NCBI RefSeq assembly: GCF_020103725.1
Contig: NZ_JAHXBG010000001.1
Coordinates: 248,001-312,000 of the forward strand
Direction of reading: 5' to 3'
Length of the DNA: 64,000 nt
From: Hyalangium gracile
GTDB taxonomy: Bacteria > Myxococcota > Myxococcia > Myxococcales > Myxococcaceae
Under the pieces are notes generated by a model that made no database searches, was not told where the DNA came from, and saw only the letters and a program-made list of their open reading frames with translations. The translations under genes were made by a program, and so were the position numbers. Position 1 is the first letter of the stretch. Each line of letters begins with the position of its first letter. Positions 1 through 7,259 of the stretch are shown here, one piece after another.

Positions 1-821
1 GGCTCATCACCGAGCCGCTGGGGGAGATCGAGAGCAAGGAGGCGGTGTTCGCCCACATCGTCACGCTGCTCGAGGAGGCGAAGGGCCACCTGAATGCGGG
101 CGGGGACGCGTTCCCGTTCCCGCTGAGCAGCGGCTACACGGGCTTCAACAAGCCGAAGGACTTCCTGAAGTTCAACCGCGCGCTCGCGGCCCGCGTGTAT
201 GTGTACCGGGGCGACTTCAACGCCGCGCTGACGGCGCTGGGGGAGTCCTTCCTCGACACCACCAAGCCGCTGACGCTGGGCGTGTACCACACCTTCAGCA
301 CGGGCCCGGGCGACGTGCCCAACGCCCTCAAGAACGACAACATCTACGCCAACCCGACGCTCCGGACCGACGCGGACCTCAAGGCGAACGGCGCCATCGA
401 TGATCGCGTCACCCGGAAGACGGCGTCGGCGGACGAGACCAAGTACGACGACAACCTGAAGTCGGACCTGGTCTTCACGCTGTACGACAGCCAGTCGACG
501 CCGGTGCCCATCATCCGCAACGAGGAGCTCATCCTCCTGCGGGCCGAGGCGAACATCGGCCTGAGGAACTACGGCCCGGCCACGGAGGACATCAACTTCA
601 TCCGCACCACCTCGGGCGGCCTGGAGCCGCGCACGGACCTGGGTGAGGCCAACATCCTGGACGAGCTGCTCAAGCAGAAGCGGTACTCACTGCTGTTCGA
701 GGGTGGACACCGCTGGATCGACATGCGGCGCTACGGGAAGCTGGATCAGCTGGACAAGGCGGGGGGCATCATCCACGACAAGTTCCCCCTCCCGAAGTCC
801 GAGACGGACGCGCGGCAGTAG
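1..821 (+). CDS. SusD/RagB-family outer-membrane nutrient-binding protein (3' part)
   Basis: The gene is cut by the left window edge; the open frame enters at base 3 and runs about 272 codons to TAG. The C-terminal hallmarks of SusD are present: a helical RNEELILLRAEA segment, an INFIRTTSGG stretch, and a LLFEGGHRWIDMRRYGKL segment close to the end. In Bacteroidota these surface lipoproteins bind glycans or peptides for a SusC TonB-dependent porin; here the SusC partner would have to lie upstream, outside the window. SusD homologues also occur in some myxobacteria. The signal peptide and lipobox are not visible. Family assignment is firm, substrate unknown. Confidence 0.85.
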   Translation, partial: LITEPLGEIESKEAVFAHIVTLLEEAKGHLNAGGDAFPFPLSSGYTGFNKPKDFLKFNRALAARVYVYRGDFNAALTALGESFLDTTKPLTLGVYHTFSTGPGDVPNALKNDNIYANPTLRTDADLKANGAIDDRVTRKTASADETKYDDNLKSDLVFTLYDSQSTPVPIIRNEELILLRAEANIGLRNYGPATEDINFIRTTSGGLEPRTDLGEANILDELLKQKRYSLLFEGGHRWIDMRRYGKLDQLDKAGGIIHDKFPLPKSETDARQ

Positions 822-849
822 TCGAACCGCCGTAGCCTTCCGGGGGCCT

Positions 850-895
850 CCACCGCGCCGCTCAGGCGGCTGTGGTGTGAGGTCCCTGGTTTTTT
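850..895 (+). terminator. Possible terminator after the SusD-like gene
   Basis: GCCGC (857-861), loop TCAG, GCGGC (866-870) form a short stem that CCAC (850-853) and GTGG (872-875) can extend across an internal loop. Six T residues follow at 890-895, further away than in a classical intrinsic terminator, so this is tentative. Confidence 0.3.
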
Positions 896-993
896 GGGGT
901 TCACCCCAAGCGAAGTGCCCTGCCGACGCGCTAGAGTGCCGCGGCCTCCCGGGTTGCACGGTTTCGAGGTCTCTCACAGTTGAAGGAGCAGTC

Positions 994-3060
994 ATGGCTA
1001 TGAAGCATGTCGCCCCCGCGGCGTTGTTGCTCTGGGGTGCCACCCCGGTGCTGGCGCACGCCGGGCCCCCCGTCCAGGCCATCGCGCAGCAGCCGGTGGC
1101 GGAGCGCGAGCAGTGGATCACCCTGGGAGCCGACACCCTGGAGCCGGTGCTGGAGGGGCTGCGCGCCGCGGGCTGGCAGCAGCCGCCCGAGCCGCTGGCG
1201 AAGAAGAACGGCGTGGTGGTGCTGAAGGTGCCCGAGTCGCTGATGCCGGTCATCGGCAAGGTGATGCACGACAAGTACAACCGGTGCGCTGGCTTCATCG
1301 CCCATGACTCGCAGCAGGAGGCGACGCAGGCGATGGAGCAGGCGGGCACCCAGGTGCCTGTGAAGAACCTCATCACCTATACGATCGACAACGGGCAGAC
1401 GGTGAACGCGCTGATGAGCGAGGTGCAGGAGCCGAACATCCGCGCCACCATCACGACGATGTCGAGCTACAACAACCGGTACTACACGGCGACCACGGGC
1501 ACGGAGTCGGCGCTGTGGCTGAAGTCGCACTGGGAGAGCCTGGCGACGGCGATGGGGCGCACGGATGTGACGGTCACCACGTTCACCCATCCGAGCTGGG
1601 CCCAGCCCTCCGTCATCCTGAGCATCCCGGGCACCACGCTGCCGAACGAGGTGGTGGTGCTGGGCGGACACCTGGACTCCATCAACGGCAGCAGCCCGTC
1701 CGCGGGCCGGGCGCCTGGCGCGGATGACGATGCTTCGGGCATCGCGTCGCTCACGGAGGTGATCCGGGTGGCGATGCTCCGGGGCTACCGGCCGGCGCGC
1801 ACGGTGCGGTTCATGGGCTACGCGGCCGAGGAGGTGGGCCTGAGGGGCTCCAAGGAGATCGCCGCGTCGTACAAGGCGAGCAACGTGAACGTGGTGGGCG
1901 TGCTGCAGCTGGACATGACGAACTACCACGGCTCGAGCGTGGACATCGGCGTGCTGACGGACAACGTGAACGCGGCGCAGACGCAGTTCATGCGTGACTT
2001 GATCGACAAGTACGGGATTGGGACGTGGGCGAACACCTCGTGCGGCTATGGGTGCTCGGACCACGTGTCGTGGACGAACAACGGCTATGCGTCCTCGCTG
2101 CCGTTCGAGTCGTTGCTGGCGGATGACAACAAGGCCATCCACACGACGGCGGACACGCTGGAGCAGAGCGCGGGCACGGCGACGCACGCGGTGAAGTTCT
2201 CCAAGCTGGCGGCGGCCTTCATGGCGGAGCTGGCCAAGGGCGAGGTGGCGGGGGCCTCGAGCGACACGACGCCTCCGATGGCGGCGCTCACGGCGCCGGC
2301 GGCGGGCGCGACGGTGCGGGGGACGACGACCATCACGGCGGACGCGGCGGACGACGTGGCGGTGACGCGGGTGGAGTTCTACGTGGACGGGGCGCTGAAG
2401 GGCACGGACACGACGGCGCCGTACAGCTACGCCTGGGACACGACGGGGACGACGAACGGCAGCCGGGTGCTGGTGGTGAAGGCGTATGACGCGGCACGCA
2501 ACGTGGGCACGAGCGCGAGTGTCCCGGTGACGGTGAGCAACGTGAGCACGACGGCGGCGTACGACGCGGCGCTGAAGGCGCCCCGGTGCTTCAGCGTGAA
2601 CAGCATGTGCGACTCGGGCACGCTGCTCAACGGGCGAGGCAACCTGGGCCCCGAGACGACCAAGCCGAACACGGTGAACAGCTCGTGCGCGGACGGCTCC
2701 GGGGGCGTGTACCACTCGGACGAGTCGAACGACAGGCTGCGGGTGTCCTCGGTGGACGGCACGGCTTTCGCGGCGGGCAAGCAGGTGAAGGTGGAGGCCA
2801 CGGTGTGGGCCTACTCCAGCTACACCTCGGACAAGCTGGACCTGTACTACGCGGCGGATGCGAACAACCCGACGTGGGTGCGCATCGGCACGCTGGCGCC
2901 GACGAAGTCCGGCGCGCAGACGCTGACGGCCACGTACACGCTGCCGGCCGGCACGGTGCAGGCGGTGCGCGCGCGCTTCCGCTACGGCGGCACCGTGGCC
3001 TCGTGCGGCTCGGGCTCGTATGACGACCACGATGATCTGATCTTCGCCGTGTCGCAGTAA
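994..3060 (+). CDS. Secreted M28-family zinc aminopeptidase with Ig-like domain
   Basis: 688 residues. Start ATG 994 is chosen over upstream in-frame codons because GAAGGAG lies 7 nt before it and a signal peptide follows (hydrophobic to about residue 22, AHA cleavage region). The catalytic M28 domain spans roughly residues 155-415: His226 and Asp228 in GGHLDS, the ADDDASG metal/bridging Asp, the AAEEVGLRGS Glu-Glu pair (general base and ligand), the LQLDMTNY Asp and the GCSDHVSW His region. An Ig-like adhesion domain follows (about 425-515, starting TPPMAALTAP), then a Cys-containing C-terminal domain. This is a predicted extracellular leucyl-type aminopeptidase for predation or protein feeding. 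Its 3' end is marked by two hairpins. Confidence 0.9.
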   Translation: MAMKHVAPAALLLWGATPVLAHAGPPVQAIAQQPVAEREQWITLGADTLEPVLEGLRAAGWQQPPEPLAKKNGVVVLKVPESLMPVIGKVMHDKYNRCAGFIAHDSQQEATQAMEQAGTQVPVKNLITYTIDNGQTVNALMSEVQEPNIRATITTMSSYNNRYYTATTGTESALWLKSHWESLATAMGRTDVTVTTFTHPSWAQPSVILSIPGTTLPNEVVVLGGHLDSINGSSPSAGRAPGADDDASGIASLTEVIRVAMLRGYRPARTVRFMGYAAEEVGLRGSKEIAASYKASNVNVVGVLQLDMTNYHGSSVDIGVLTDNVNAAQTQFMRDLIDKYGIGTWANTSCGYGCSDHVSWTNNGYASSLPFESLLADDNKAIHTTADTLEQSAGTATHAVKFSKLAAAFMAELAKGEVAGASSDTTPPMAALTAPAAGATVRGTTTITADAADDVAVTRVEFYVDGALKGTDTTAPYSYAWDTTGTTNGSRVLVVKAYDAARNVGTSASVPVTVSNVSTTAAYDAALKAPRCFSVNSMCDSGTLLNGRGNLGPETTKPNTVNSSCADGSGGVYHSDESNDRLRVSSVDGTAFAAGKQVKVEATVWAYSSYTSDKLDLYYAADANNPTWVRIGTLAPTKSGAQTLTATYTLPAGTVQAVRARFRYGGTVASCGSGSYDDHDDLIFAVSQ

Positions 3061-3087
3061 CGGGCGTGAGAAGGAGCGTGAACCTGG

Positions 3088-3110
3088 GGTGAGGGCGTCT
3101 GGCCCTCACC
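3088..3110 (+). terminator. Perfect 9-bp hairpin downstream of the M28 peptidase
   Basis: GGTGAGGGC (3088-3096) and GCCCTCACC (3102-3110) flank a GTCTG loop. No T run follows, so it may act as a 3' stabiliser or pause ahead of the stronger hairpin just downstream. Confidence 0.4.
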
Positions 3111-3120
3111 GCTTCTCGGT

Positions 3121-3154
3121 GGGCCTGGGACTCGTTCCCGGGCCCATTTATTTT
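3121..3154 (+). terminator. Intrinsic terminator of the M28 peptidase gene
   Basis: GGGCCTGGGA (3121-3130) pairs over 10 bp (one G-T) with TCCCGGGCCC (3136-3145) around a 5-nt loop. ATTTATTTT follows immediately. This is the clearest intrinsic terminator in the window. Confidence 0.72.
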
Positions 3155-3297
3155 GGGGGCCCGACCTTCAAGGGGTGGCCCCTCCCAGCCCGAGGTTTTC
3201 CCGCCGTCGATCGGGCTGGAACGTCGCCATGTGTGTGCACCGGGGCCAAGTCGAGGATGCTGGATGTAGACTTGTCGGCCAGAGGCAAGGAGGAATC

Positions 3298-3744
3298 ATG
3301 CGATGGGGCATCCTGCTGGTCCTGCTCCTGGTCCCGGGGCTCTACGGGTGCAGTCATGGCACCTTCGCGGGTCTCCCGGATGCCGAGCAGGAAGCAGGTA
3401 TCCGGACCAAAGGGGGTTCGGCGAGCGCGCGCATCTGGGCCTTGATCGCCAAGGGCCAGTTCGCTGAGGCGGAGGCCCTGATCGCCGAGGGAACCCGCTC
3501 TGGGCTCCTCGCAACAGCCACTGCGCAGAAGATGCTGGAGAAGATGGCCGTGCTGAATACAAAGCTCGGCGAAATCCCCGCGAGGCTCCAGCGTGCCCCT
3601 GACTTCCCTTCACAGCTCAAGGACTTCACCTGCTTCCAGATAGAGAACATGCTGAAAGCAGCGGATTACAGCCTCGCAACCCAGCCACAACTGCGCATGG
3701 CCGTGAAGCTCATTGAGCAACAGGCTCGCCTGATGGAGAAATGA
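3298..3744 (+). CDS. Small predicted lipoprotein, myxobacterial type
   Basis: 148 residues. ATG 3298 follows an AAGGAGG-like site; residues 1-17 form a lipoprotein signal peptide ending in the lipobox LYGC (Cys18). The mature part is helical (KGQFAEAEALIAEG, then a C-terminal LRMAVKLIEQQARLMEK helix) with one further Cys in DFTCFQIE. I cannot name a family with certainty; it resembles the DUF2380-type lipoproteins described from Myxococcus. The next gene starts 7 nt after its stop, so the two form an operon. Short lipoprotein plus soluble partner is the arrangement of other gene pairs in this island, so a toxin/immunity or envelope role is possible, but that is inference. Confidence 0.7.
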   Translation: MRWGILLVLLLVPGLYGCSHGTFAGLPDAEQEAGIRTKGGSASARIWALIAKGQFAEAEALIAEGTRSGLLATATAQKMLEKMAVLNTKLGEIPARLQRAPDFPSQLKDFTCFQIENMLKAADYSLATQPQLRMAVKLIEQQARLMEK

Positions 3745-3751
3745 GGACGCC

Positions 3752-4300
3752 ATGGCGCATCTCAGCCCTGAAGAGTTGATGGCGAGATTTCATGCGGCCC
3801 GTAAAACGGGAAAGGAGCATCGCGGGAGCCCTTTGCAGTTCCAACTCCATCGAGAACTGGCCGAGTCCTGCCCCGCTTTCACACCCAACCTCCTTCAGCT
3901 GGCTCGGTCGCTGCTCCTTGGCGACGAGCCAGGCCCCAGAGACGATCCTGCCCTCGCGGAGGTCCAGCGCTTGCTGGAACAGGCTGTCCAGGTCTCAGGC
4001 CGAAGCGCTCCCACGCTCGTGGAGTTGGCCTATTTCCACGACTCCATTCACAACGATTTCAAGACGGCTCGACCGCTTTATGAAGAGGGTGCTGCCCAAG
4101 CATTGGCAGTCCTGGAGGATGCCTGGGCGGGACTCCTCACCTCGCTTGTCCTTGAGCAGCAACTCCCAGAGGCGCTGGCACTCGCTCAACAGGCCGAGAG
4201 CCTCTTCCCTGAGTCGGCGCGCCTCATGCCCCGTGTCCATGAGGCGCGGGAACGTGCTGTCGCCGCTGGGCTGCTCCCGCCGGAATCGAAGGACCCGTGA
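3752..4300 (+). CDS. Hypothetical helical (TPR-like) protein, operon partner of the lipoprotein
   Basis: 182 residues, no signal peptide. ATG 3752 has GAGG 5 nt upstream and sits 7 nt after the preceding stop. The protein is Leu/Ala-rich and amphipathic; segments such as LAYFHDSIHNDFKTARPLYE and LPEALALAQQAESLFPES look like degenerate TPR hairpins. A second long reading frame overlaps it (3792-4328) but is Ser/Arg-rich with no domain-like pattern, so the present frame is preferred. It could be a cytoplasmic partner or immunity protein for the lipoprotein; nothing in the sequence proves this. Confidence 0.65.
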   Translation: MAHLSPEELMARFHAARKTGKEHRGSPLQFQLHRELAESCPAFTPNLLQLARSLLLGDEPGPRDDPALAEVQRLLEQAVQVSGRSAPTLVELAYFHDSIHNDFKTARPLYEEGAAQALAVLEDAWAGLLTSLVLEQQLPEALALAQQAESLFPESARLMPRVHEARERAVAAGLLPPESKDP

Positions 4301-4430
4301 GCAGTGGGTCCCCAGGGCCCGGTCTTGAAGAAGGAGGGTCAGTCCCTTCTCCGCTGCGGGTGGCAATCACGCTAAGGTGATGTCCGTGAATTGCACAGAC
4401 TGGTCACATGTAGGCTGCAGCGCGGGGCGA

Positions 4431-5150
4431 ATGCATCACGTCCTGCTGGTCATGCTGCTGGCTGTTGTGGGGTGCTCGCCCCCCAAGCCTGTCCCAGGAG
4501 TCGTGCGCCCTGGCCCAGGGGAATCCTTCCTCAAGAGCCTTCCGGGCCCCATGCCTGGCTTTGGGCCATACGCCACCTACCCAGAAGCACTGCTGGCGGC
4601 CTGTCCCATCATCCTTTCCAAGCCGCATGCCACTGCTGGCCGCCTGGGCGCACAGAACTTCGAACTGCGGTGGCGCCTCTCGAACGAGTATTGCGGATGG
4701 GTGTACTACACGCCGGATCATCAATACGAGCTGAGCATGCTGACAGATCAGGCCGTGCCGGATCCTGCAAACAGGTGGAAGAACTGCAAACTGCCTCCCT
4801 TCGTGAGCGACCCCCGCTATCCGGCAGACAGCCTTCAGTACATCCTCGCCATACACAACCACCCCTTCGAAGACATTCTCTCCGAGCGGGACATCCGGTT
4901 CATCGTCGAGATGGGGAAGCTTCATGGGTTCGAGTCCAAGACCCAAGCCACGACGACCCGCCTTGCCATCATCGCGTTCTTCTCGCGCTCAGATGCTCTT
5001 GAGTCTCCCCCATGCGATGGTTTCTTCGAATACATCCCCTTCACTGGAGCGTTGGCGAAGTGGACTCGCGCAGGAGAGAAGTGGCGCAAGGAGCAACTCG
5101 GCTCCGTCAAGTGGATCAACGATGACACATATGAAATCCACTGGAACTAA
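4431..5150 (+). CDS. Lipoprotein with JAMM/MPN-like metalloprotease motif
   Basis: 239 residues from ATG 4431, preferred over upstream ATG 4377 because a lipoprotein signal peptide starts here (MHHVLLVMLLAVVGC, Cys15). The distinctive part is HNHPFEDILSERD at residues 142-154: His142 and His144, then Ser151 and Asp154. This matches the zinc-binding H-x-H-P...S-x2-D pattern of JAMM isopeptidases and RadC-like proteins, but with six rather than seven residues between the second His and the Ser. A further C-terminal segment ends in DDTYEIHWN. The next lipoprotein gene overlaps its last 20 bases. It is probably an exported toxin or cell-envelope hydrolase with the overlapping gene as partner. The family call rests on the motif only. 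Confidence 0.6.
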   Translation: MHHVLLVMLLAVVGCSPPKPVPGVVRPGPGESFLKSLPGPMPGFGPYATYPEALLAACPIILSKPHATAGRLGAQNFELRWRLSNEYCGWVYYTPDHQYELSMLTDQAVPDPANRWKNCKLPPFVSDPRYPADSLQYILAIHNHPFEDILSERDIRFIVEMGKLHGFESKTQATTTRLAIIAFFSRSDALESPPCDGFFEYIPFTGALAKWTRAGEKWRKEQLGSVKWINDDTYEIHWN

Positions 5151-5778
5151 CGGACGCCCGAGAGGGCTGTTGTTCACTTTGGTTATTGTTGGGGCGAGTT
5201 GTATTCACAGCGTGTCACCTCCCGCTCCTCAAGAAGAGGATCCATCCATCCGGTTCCCTCCTCTCGGCGCGCTCGACACCATGAAGGTCGATGCGCGCCA
5301 ACAACCGTATGAGATCGATGGCGTGCTTCTTGAGGCCATTGACATCGCCGTCAACGACTTCCTGCCTCCTGGGGATTCGGAGATCCCGTGCGAACGGAGG
5401 AAGGAATCCTATCGCTACCGCATCTTTCGGCAGGGTGACGTCGTCTTCGTTGAGATCATGGAAGATCCTTCACGGTGTGGCAGCCAGTATCCGTCATTGG
5501 ATTCAGGTGCCGCCTATGCCGTCACCACGGATGGCCGGATCCTCAGACGCCTCTTTGGCAGTCGGATGGGTGAGCTTCTCGGTGCACCTTCGACAGGGAG
5601 AGCTAGCTCCGTGCCGGCCTCTGAAGCGGGTGGTTCTCAAGAGCACTTCGATGGCCTCTCTCCCTACTTGCCGCTCGAGTGGCAGGATGCGGGGCCACGT
5701 CCCTCGACTCCAGATGGCGGCCCTTCGACCCAGGATGGTGGCGCTGTTGGAGAACTCTCGGATGGGGGAAGGCGGTGA
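5131..5778 (+). CDS. Predicted lipoprotein overlapping the JAMM-like gene
   Basis: 215 residues. ATG 5131 lies inside the preceding gene (20-nt overlap), suggesting translational coupling. The signal peptide ends with GASC (Cys24), consistent with lipidation. A compact domain follows (about 45-150; KVDARQQPYEIDGVLLEAI, FRQGDVVFVEIME, GAAYAVTTDGRILRRLFG). The tail is low-complexity, Gly/Pro/Ser-rich. No family recognised. Coupling and co-localisation make it a candidate antagonist, chaperone or immunity protein for the JAMM-like lipoprotein. Another open stretch continues in the same frame 3 nt after its TGA. Confidence 0.65.
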   Translation: MKSTGTNGRPRGLLFTLVIVGASCIHSVSPPAPQEEDPSIRFPPLGALDTMKVDARQQPYEIDGVLLEAIDIAVNDFLPPGDSEIPCERRKESYRYRIFRQGDVVFVEIMEDPSRCGSQYPSLDSGAAYAVTTDGRILRRLFGSRMGELLGAPSTGRASSVPASEAGGSQEHFDGLSPYLPLEWQDAGPRPSTPDGGPSTQDGGAVGELSDGGRR

Positions 5779-5781
5779 GAC

Positions 5782-6054
5782 ATGCTCCCGGTTTCGCTAT
5801 GGGAGCCACGCTTGGACTGCGCCACCGGATCAAGAAGTTCCTGCTCACCCATTGGAGAATGGAAGCAGCGGTGCATCAAGAACTACCATGCTTGTCAGCA
5901 GGAGCCAGACTGGACAGGCCCTTGTTACGATGTGCGGACCGCACAAGCGCAAGACCCGGAGGTGAACAGGTGGAGTACGTGGATGCCGACCTGGATGCCG
6001 TCTGGAACCAGCTCTGGGAGTTGGAGAACCGGCTCCAACAGGGTGAAGTCCTGA
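5782..6054 (+). CDS. Possible Cys-rich small ORF or read-through/frameshift remnant
   Basis: Ninety codons from ATG 5782, in the same frame as the lipoprotein that stops at 5778. The first about 50 residues look protein-like and Cys-rich (LDCATG, RCIKNYHACQQEPDW, TGPCYD), similar in texture to Cys-rich tails of polymorphic toxin lipoproteins. From about 5935 the frame becomes Trp/Ser-rich and overlaps the DUSAM gene, as expected out of frame. The site may be a small gene, a nonsense-truncated 3' end of the lipoprotein, or a fragment whose true continuation lies in another frame. Low confidence. Confidence 0.25.
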   Translation: MLPVSLWEPRLDCATGSRSSCSPIGEWKQRCIKNYHACQQEPDWTGPCYDVRTAQAQDPEVNRWSTWMPTWMPSGTSSGSWRTGSNRVKS

Positions 6055-6362
6055 AGCTCACCCCGGAAGTATGCGACCTGCTCCAGCACGCGGCGCCCAC
6101 AGTTGCCATCAGCAGGGCCGAGGCAGAAACAGCCCTCGCCAGCGTGGAGGGGACCACGGTGCTGCTCCGGGGCATCCGGGCACGCGTTCGCGACGGTTCC
6201 CATCGTTTGAGTGACGCACTGCACAGGATGTATCGCCTCAGAGACGCAGGGGACCTTGATGGGGCACGACAGCAGATGCGCGATCTGCTCGCTGTCGAGG
6301 TGGTGCCTCTCTACCGGGAGATTGCTGAAGGGCAGTTGGATCGGCTCGACGAGCTGACCTAG
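5970..6362 (+). CDS. DUSAM-domain protein
   Basis: 130 residues from GTG 5970, chosen because GGAGGTG ends 5 nt upstream and because the DUSAM homology begins here (VWNQLWELENRLQQGE). The domain continues through LTPEVCDLLQHAAPTVAIS, a GTTVLLRGIRARVRDGS helix, LSDALHRMYRLRDAGDLDGA and VEVVPLYREIAEGQLD. DUSAM is a small all-helical domain found almost only in myxobacteria, often in many paralogues per genome and often beside toxin/immunity-like lipoproteins; its molecular role is not established. It is cytoplasmic (no signal peptide). Family call strong, function unknown. Confidence 0.85.
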   Translation: MEYVDADLDAVWNQLWELENRLQQGEVLKLTPEVCDLLQHAAPTVAISRAEAETALASVEGTTVLLRGIRARVRDGSHRLSDALHRMYRLRDAGDLDGARQQMRDLLAVEVVPLYREIAEGQLDRLDELT

Positions 6363-6698
6363 GTGAAGGTGCGGGTACTTCGCAGGTTCCCCCGTCTCTG
6401 CTCACTGAGTCCCCACGGCCTGACCTTGAAGAGACAGATAGCTCTGACCCCTTGGCTTTCTGACCTTGGAGCCACTCGGCATCACGCTCCTGTGGAACAG
6501 CAGCGCCCTCCCCGTCACGGACTCACCGCTCATGGACGTGTAGACGGCCCATCCCTTGATAGCAAGGTTCTCCATGCTCTCGATGAAGCAGCAGTGCCCA
6601 TGAACGAGTGGGGCCCGCCCGAACATGAAGGCTCCCGGTGTTGACGCAACCTGGCACGTCATAGGCGCTCCGCGCGCTGAGTGCTAGCGTCCTCAGGG
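6363..6698. other. Gene-poor gap within the accessory island
   Basis: About 335 bases between the DUSAM gene and the papain-like gene with no convincing CDS. An 86-codon frame on the minus strand (6402-6662) contains a patch of natural-looking composition (FMFGRAPLVHGHCCFIES, then SMSGESVTGRALLFHR) but has no ribosome binding site or recognisable family; it may be a decayed gene fragment. Promoter elements for the gene at 6699 should lie near the right end; I could not define -35/-10 boxes with confidence. Confidence 0.4.
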
Positions 6699-7259
6699 AT
6701 GCTCCGTCCGCACATTCTGGGGTGCTTCCTGGTGCTGTGCGTGGCCGGCCCGCAGTGGGCTCACGGCTCGGTGCCAGGCATCACTGCGTCGCAGGTGCAG
6801 GGCATCACGGACTCGGCGCGAGCGAAGGTGCTGGCGCATCTGACGCGCGGAGAACTGGCGGAAGCCATTCAGGCCTACGAGGTGGCCACGGGACTCAAGG
6901 CACCGGTGTGGCTCACCGGCTTCAAGGCCGCCTTCGACGCGAGTAAACAGGTGCCCGGTGCGTGCCAGGGTGTGGCGCGCAGCATCCATACCGTGTTCAC
7001 CCGGTTGGGCGGCAAGCCAGAGTACGTCCGACTGACGACCGTCGCGGACGAGACCGGGAACAGGGCTGGGTTCATGGTCTTCAAGATGGCGGATGGGCGG
7101 GACTTGGGGGTGACAGAGCTGGGAGTCCACGTCGTGGTCCGGATGAAGGACCGCATCTATGACGCGTTCACGGGTGCGGGTGGGCTCTCCTGGCAGGAGT
7201 ACATGAGCCGCCTGGGCGCAAGGACTCCCATCCTGGATGAGATCGTGAGCGCACCATGA
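6699..7259 (+). CDS. Secreted papain-fold (Tox-PL-2-like) putative toxin
   Basis: 186 residues from ATG 6699; residues 1-28 form a Sec signal peptide (hydrophobic core ILGCFLVLCVAG). The C-terminal half carries a plausible Cys-His-Asp triad in papain-fold order and spacing: Cys89 in PGACQGVARS, His144 in LGVHVVVRMKD, and Asp155 in RIYDAFTG. That layout (Cys at a helix start, then a His strand, then YD) is what small papain-like toxin domains of polymorphic systems show. The next gene overlaps its stop by ATGA, so the two are translationally coupled. An extracellular or delivered cysteine peptidase/deamidase toxin is the best guess; catalytic activity is untested inference. Confidence 0.55.
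   Translation: MLRPHILGCFLVLCVAGPQWAHGSVPGITASQVQGITDSARAKVLAHLTRGELAEAIQAYEVATGLKAPVWLTGFKAAFDASKQVPGACQGVARSIHTVFTRLGGKPEYVRLTTVADETGNRAGFMVFKMADGRDLGVTELGVHVVVRMKDRIYDAFTGAGGLSWQEYMSRLGARTPILDEIVSAP

Noticed and set aside
643-993. N-terminal extension of the M28 peptidase frame
   Set aside because: Overlaps the SusD-like gene out of frame; the signal peptide and ribosome site fit ATG 994.
3792-4328. Alternative frame over the TPR-like gene
   Set aside because: Ser/Arg/Trp-rich with no pattern; the 3752 frame is coupled to the upstream lipoprotein and helical.
4854-4892. RadC DNA-repair protein from the HNHP motif
   Set aside because: The protein has a lipoprotein signal peptide, lacks other RadC features, and spacing to Ser differs.
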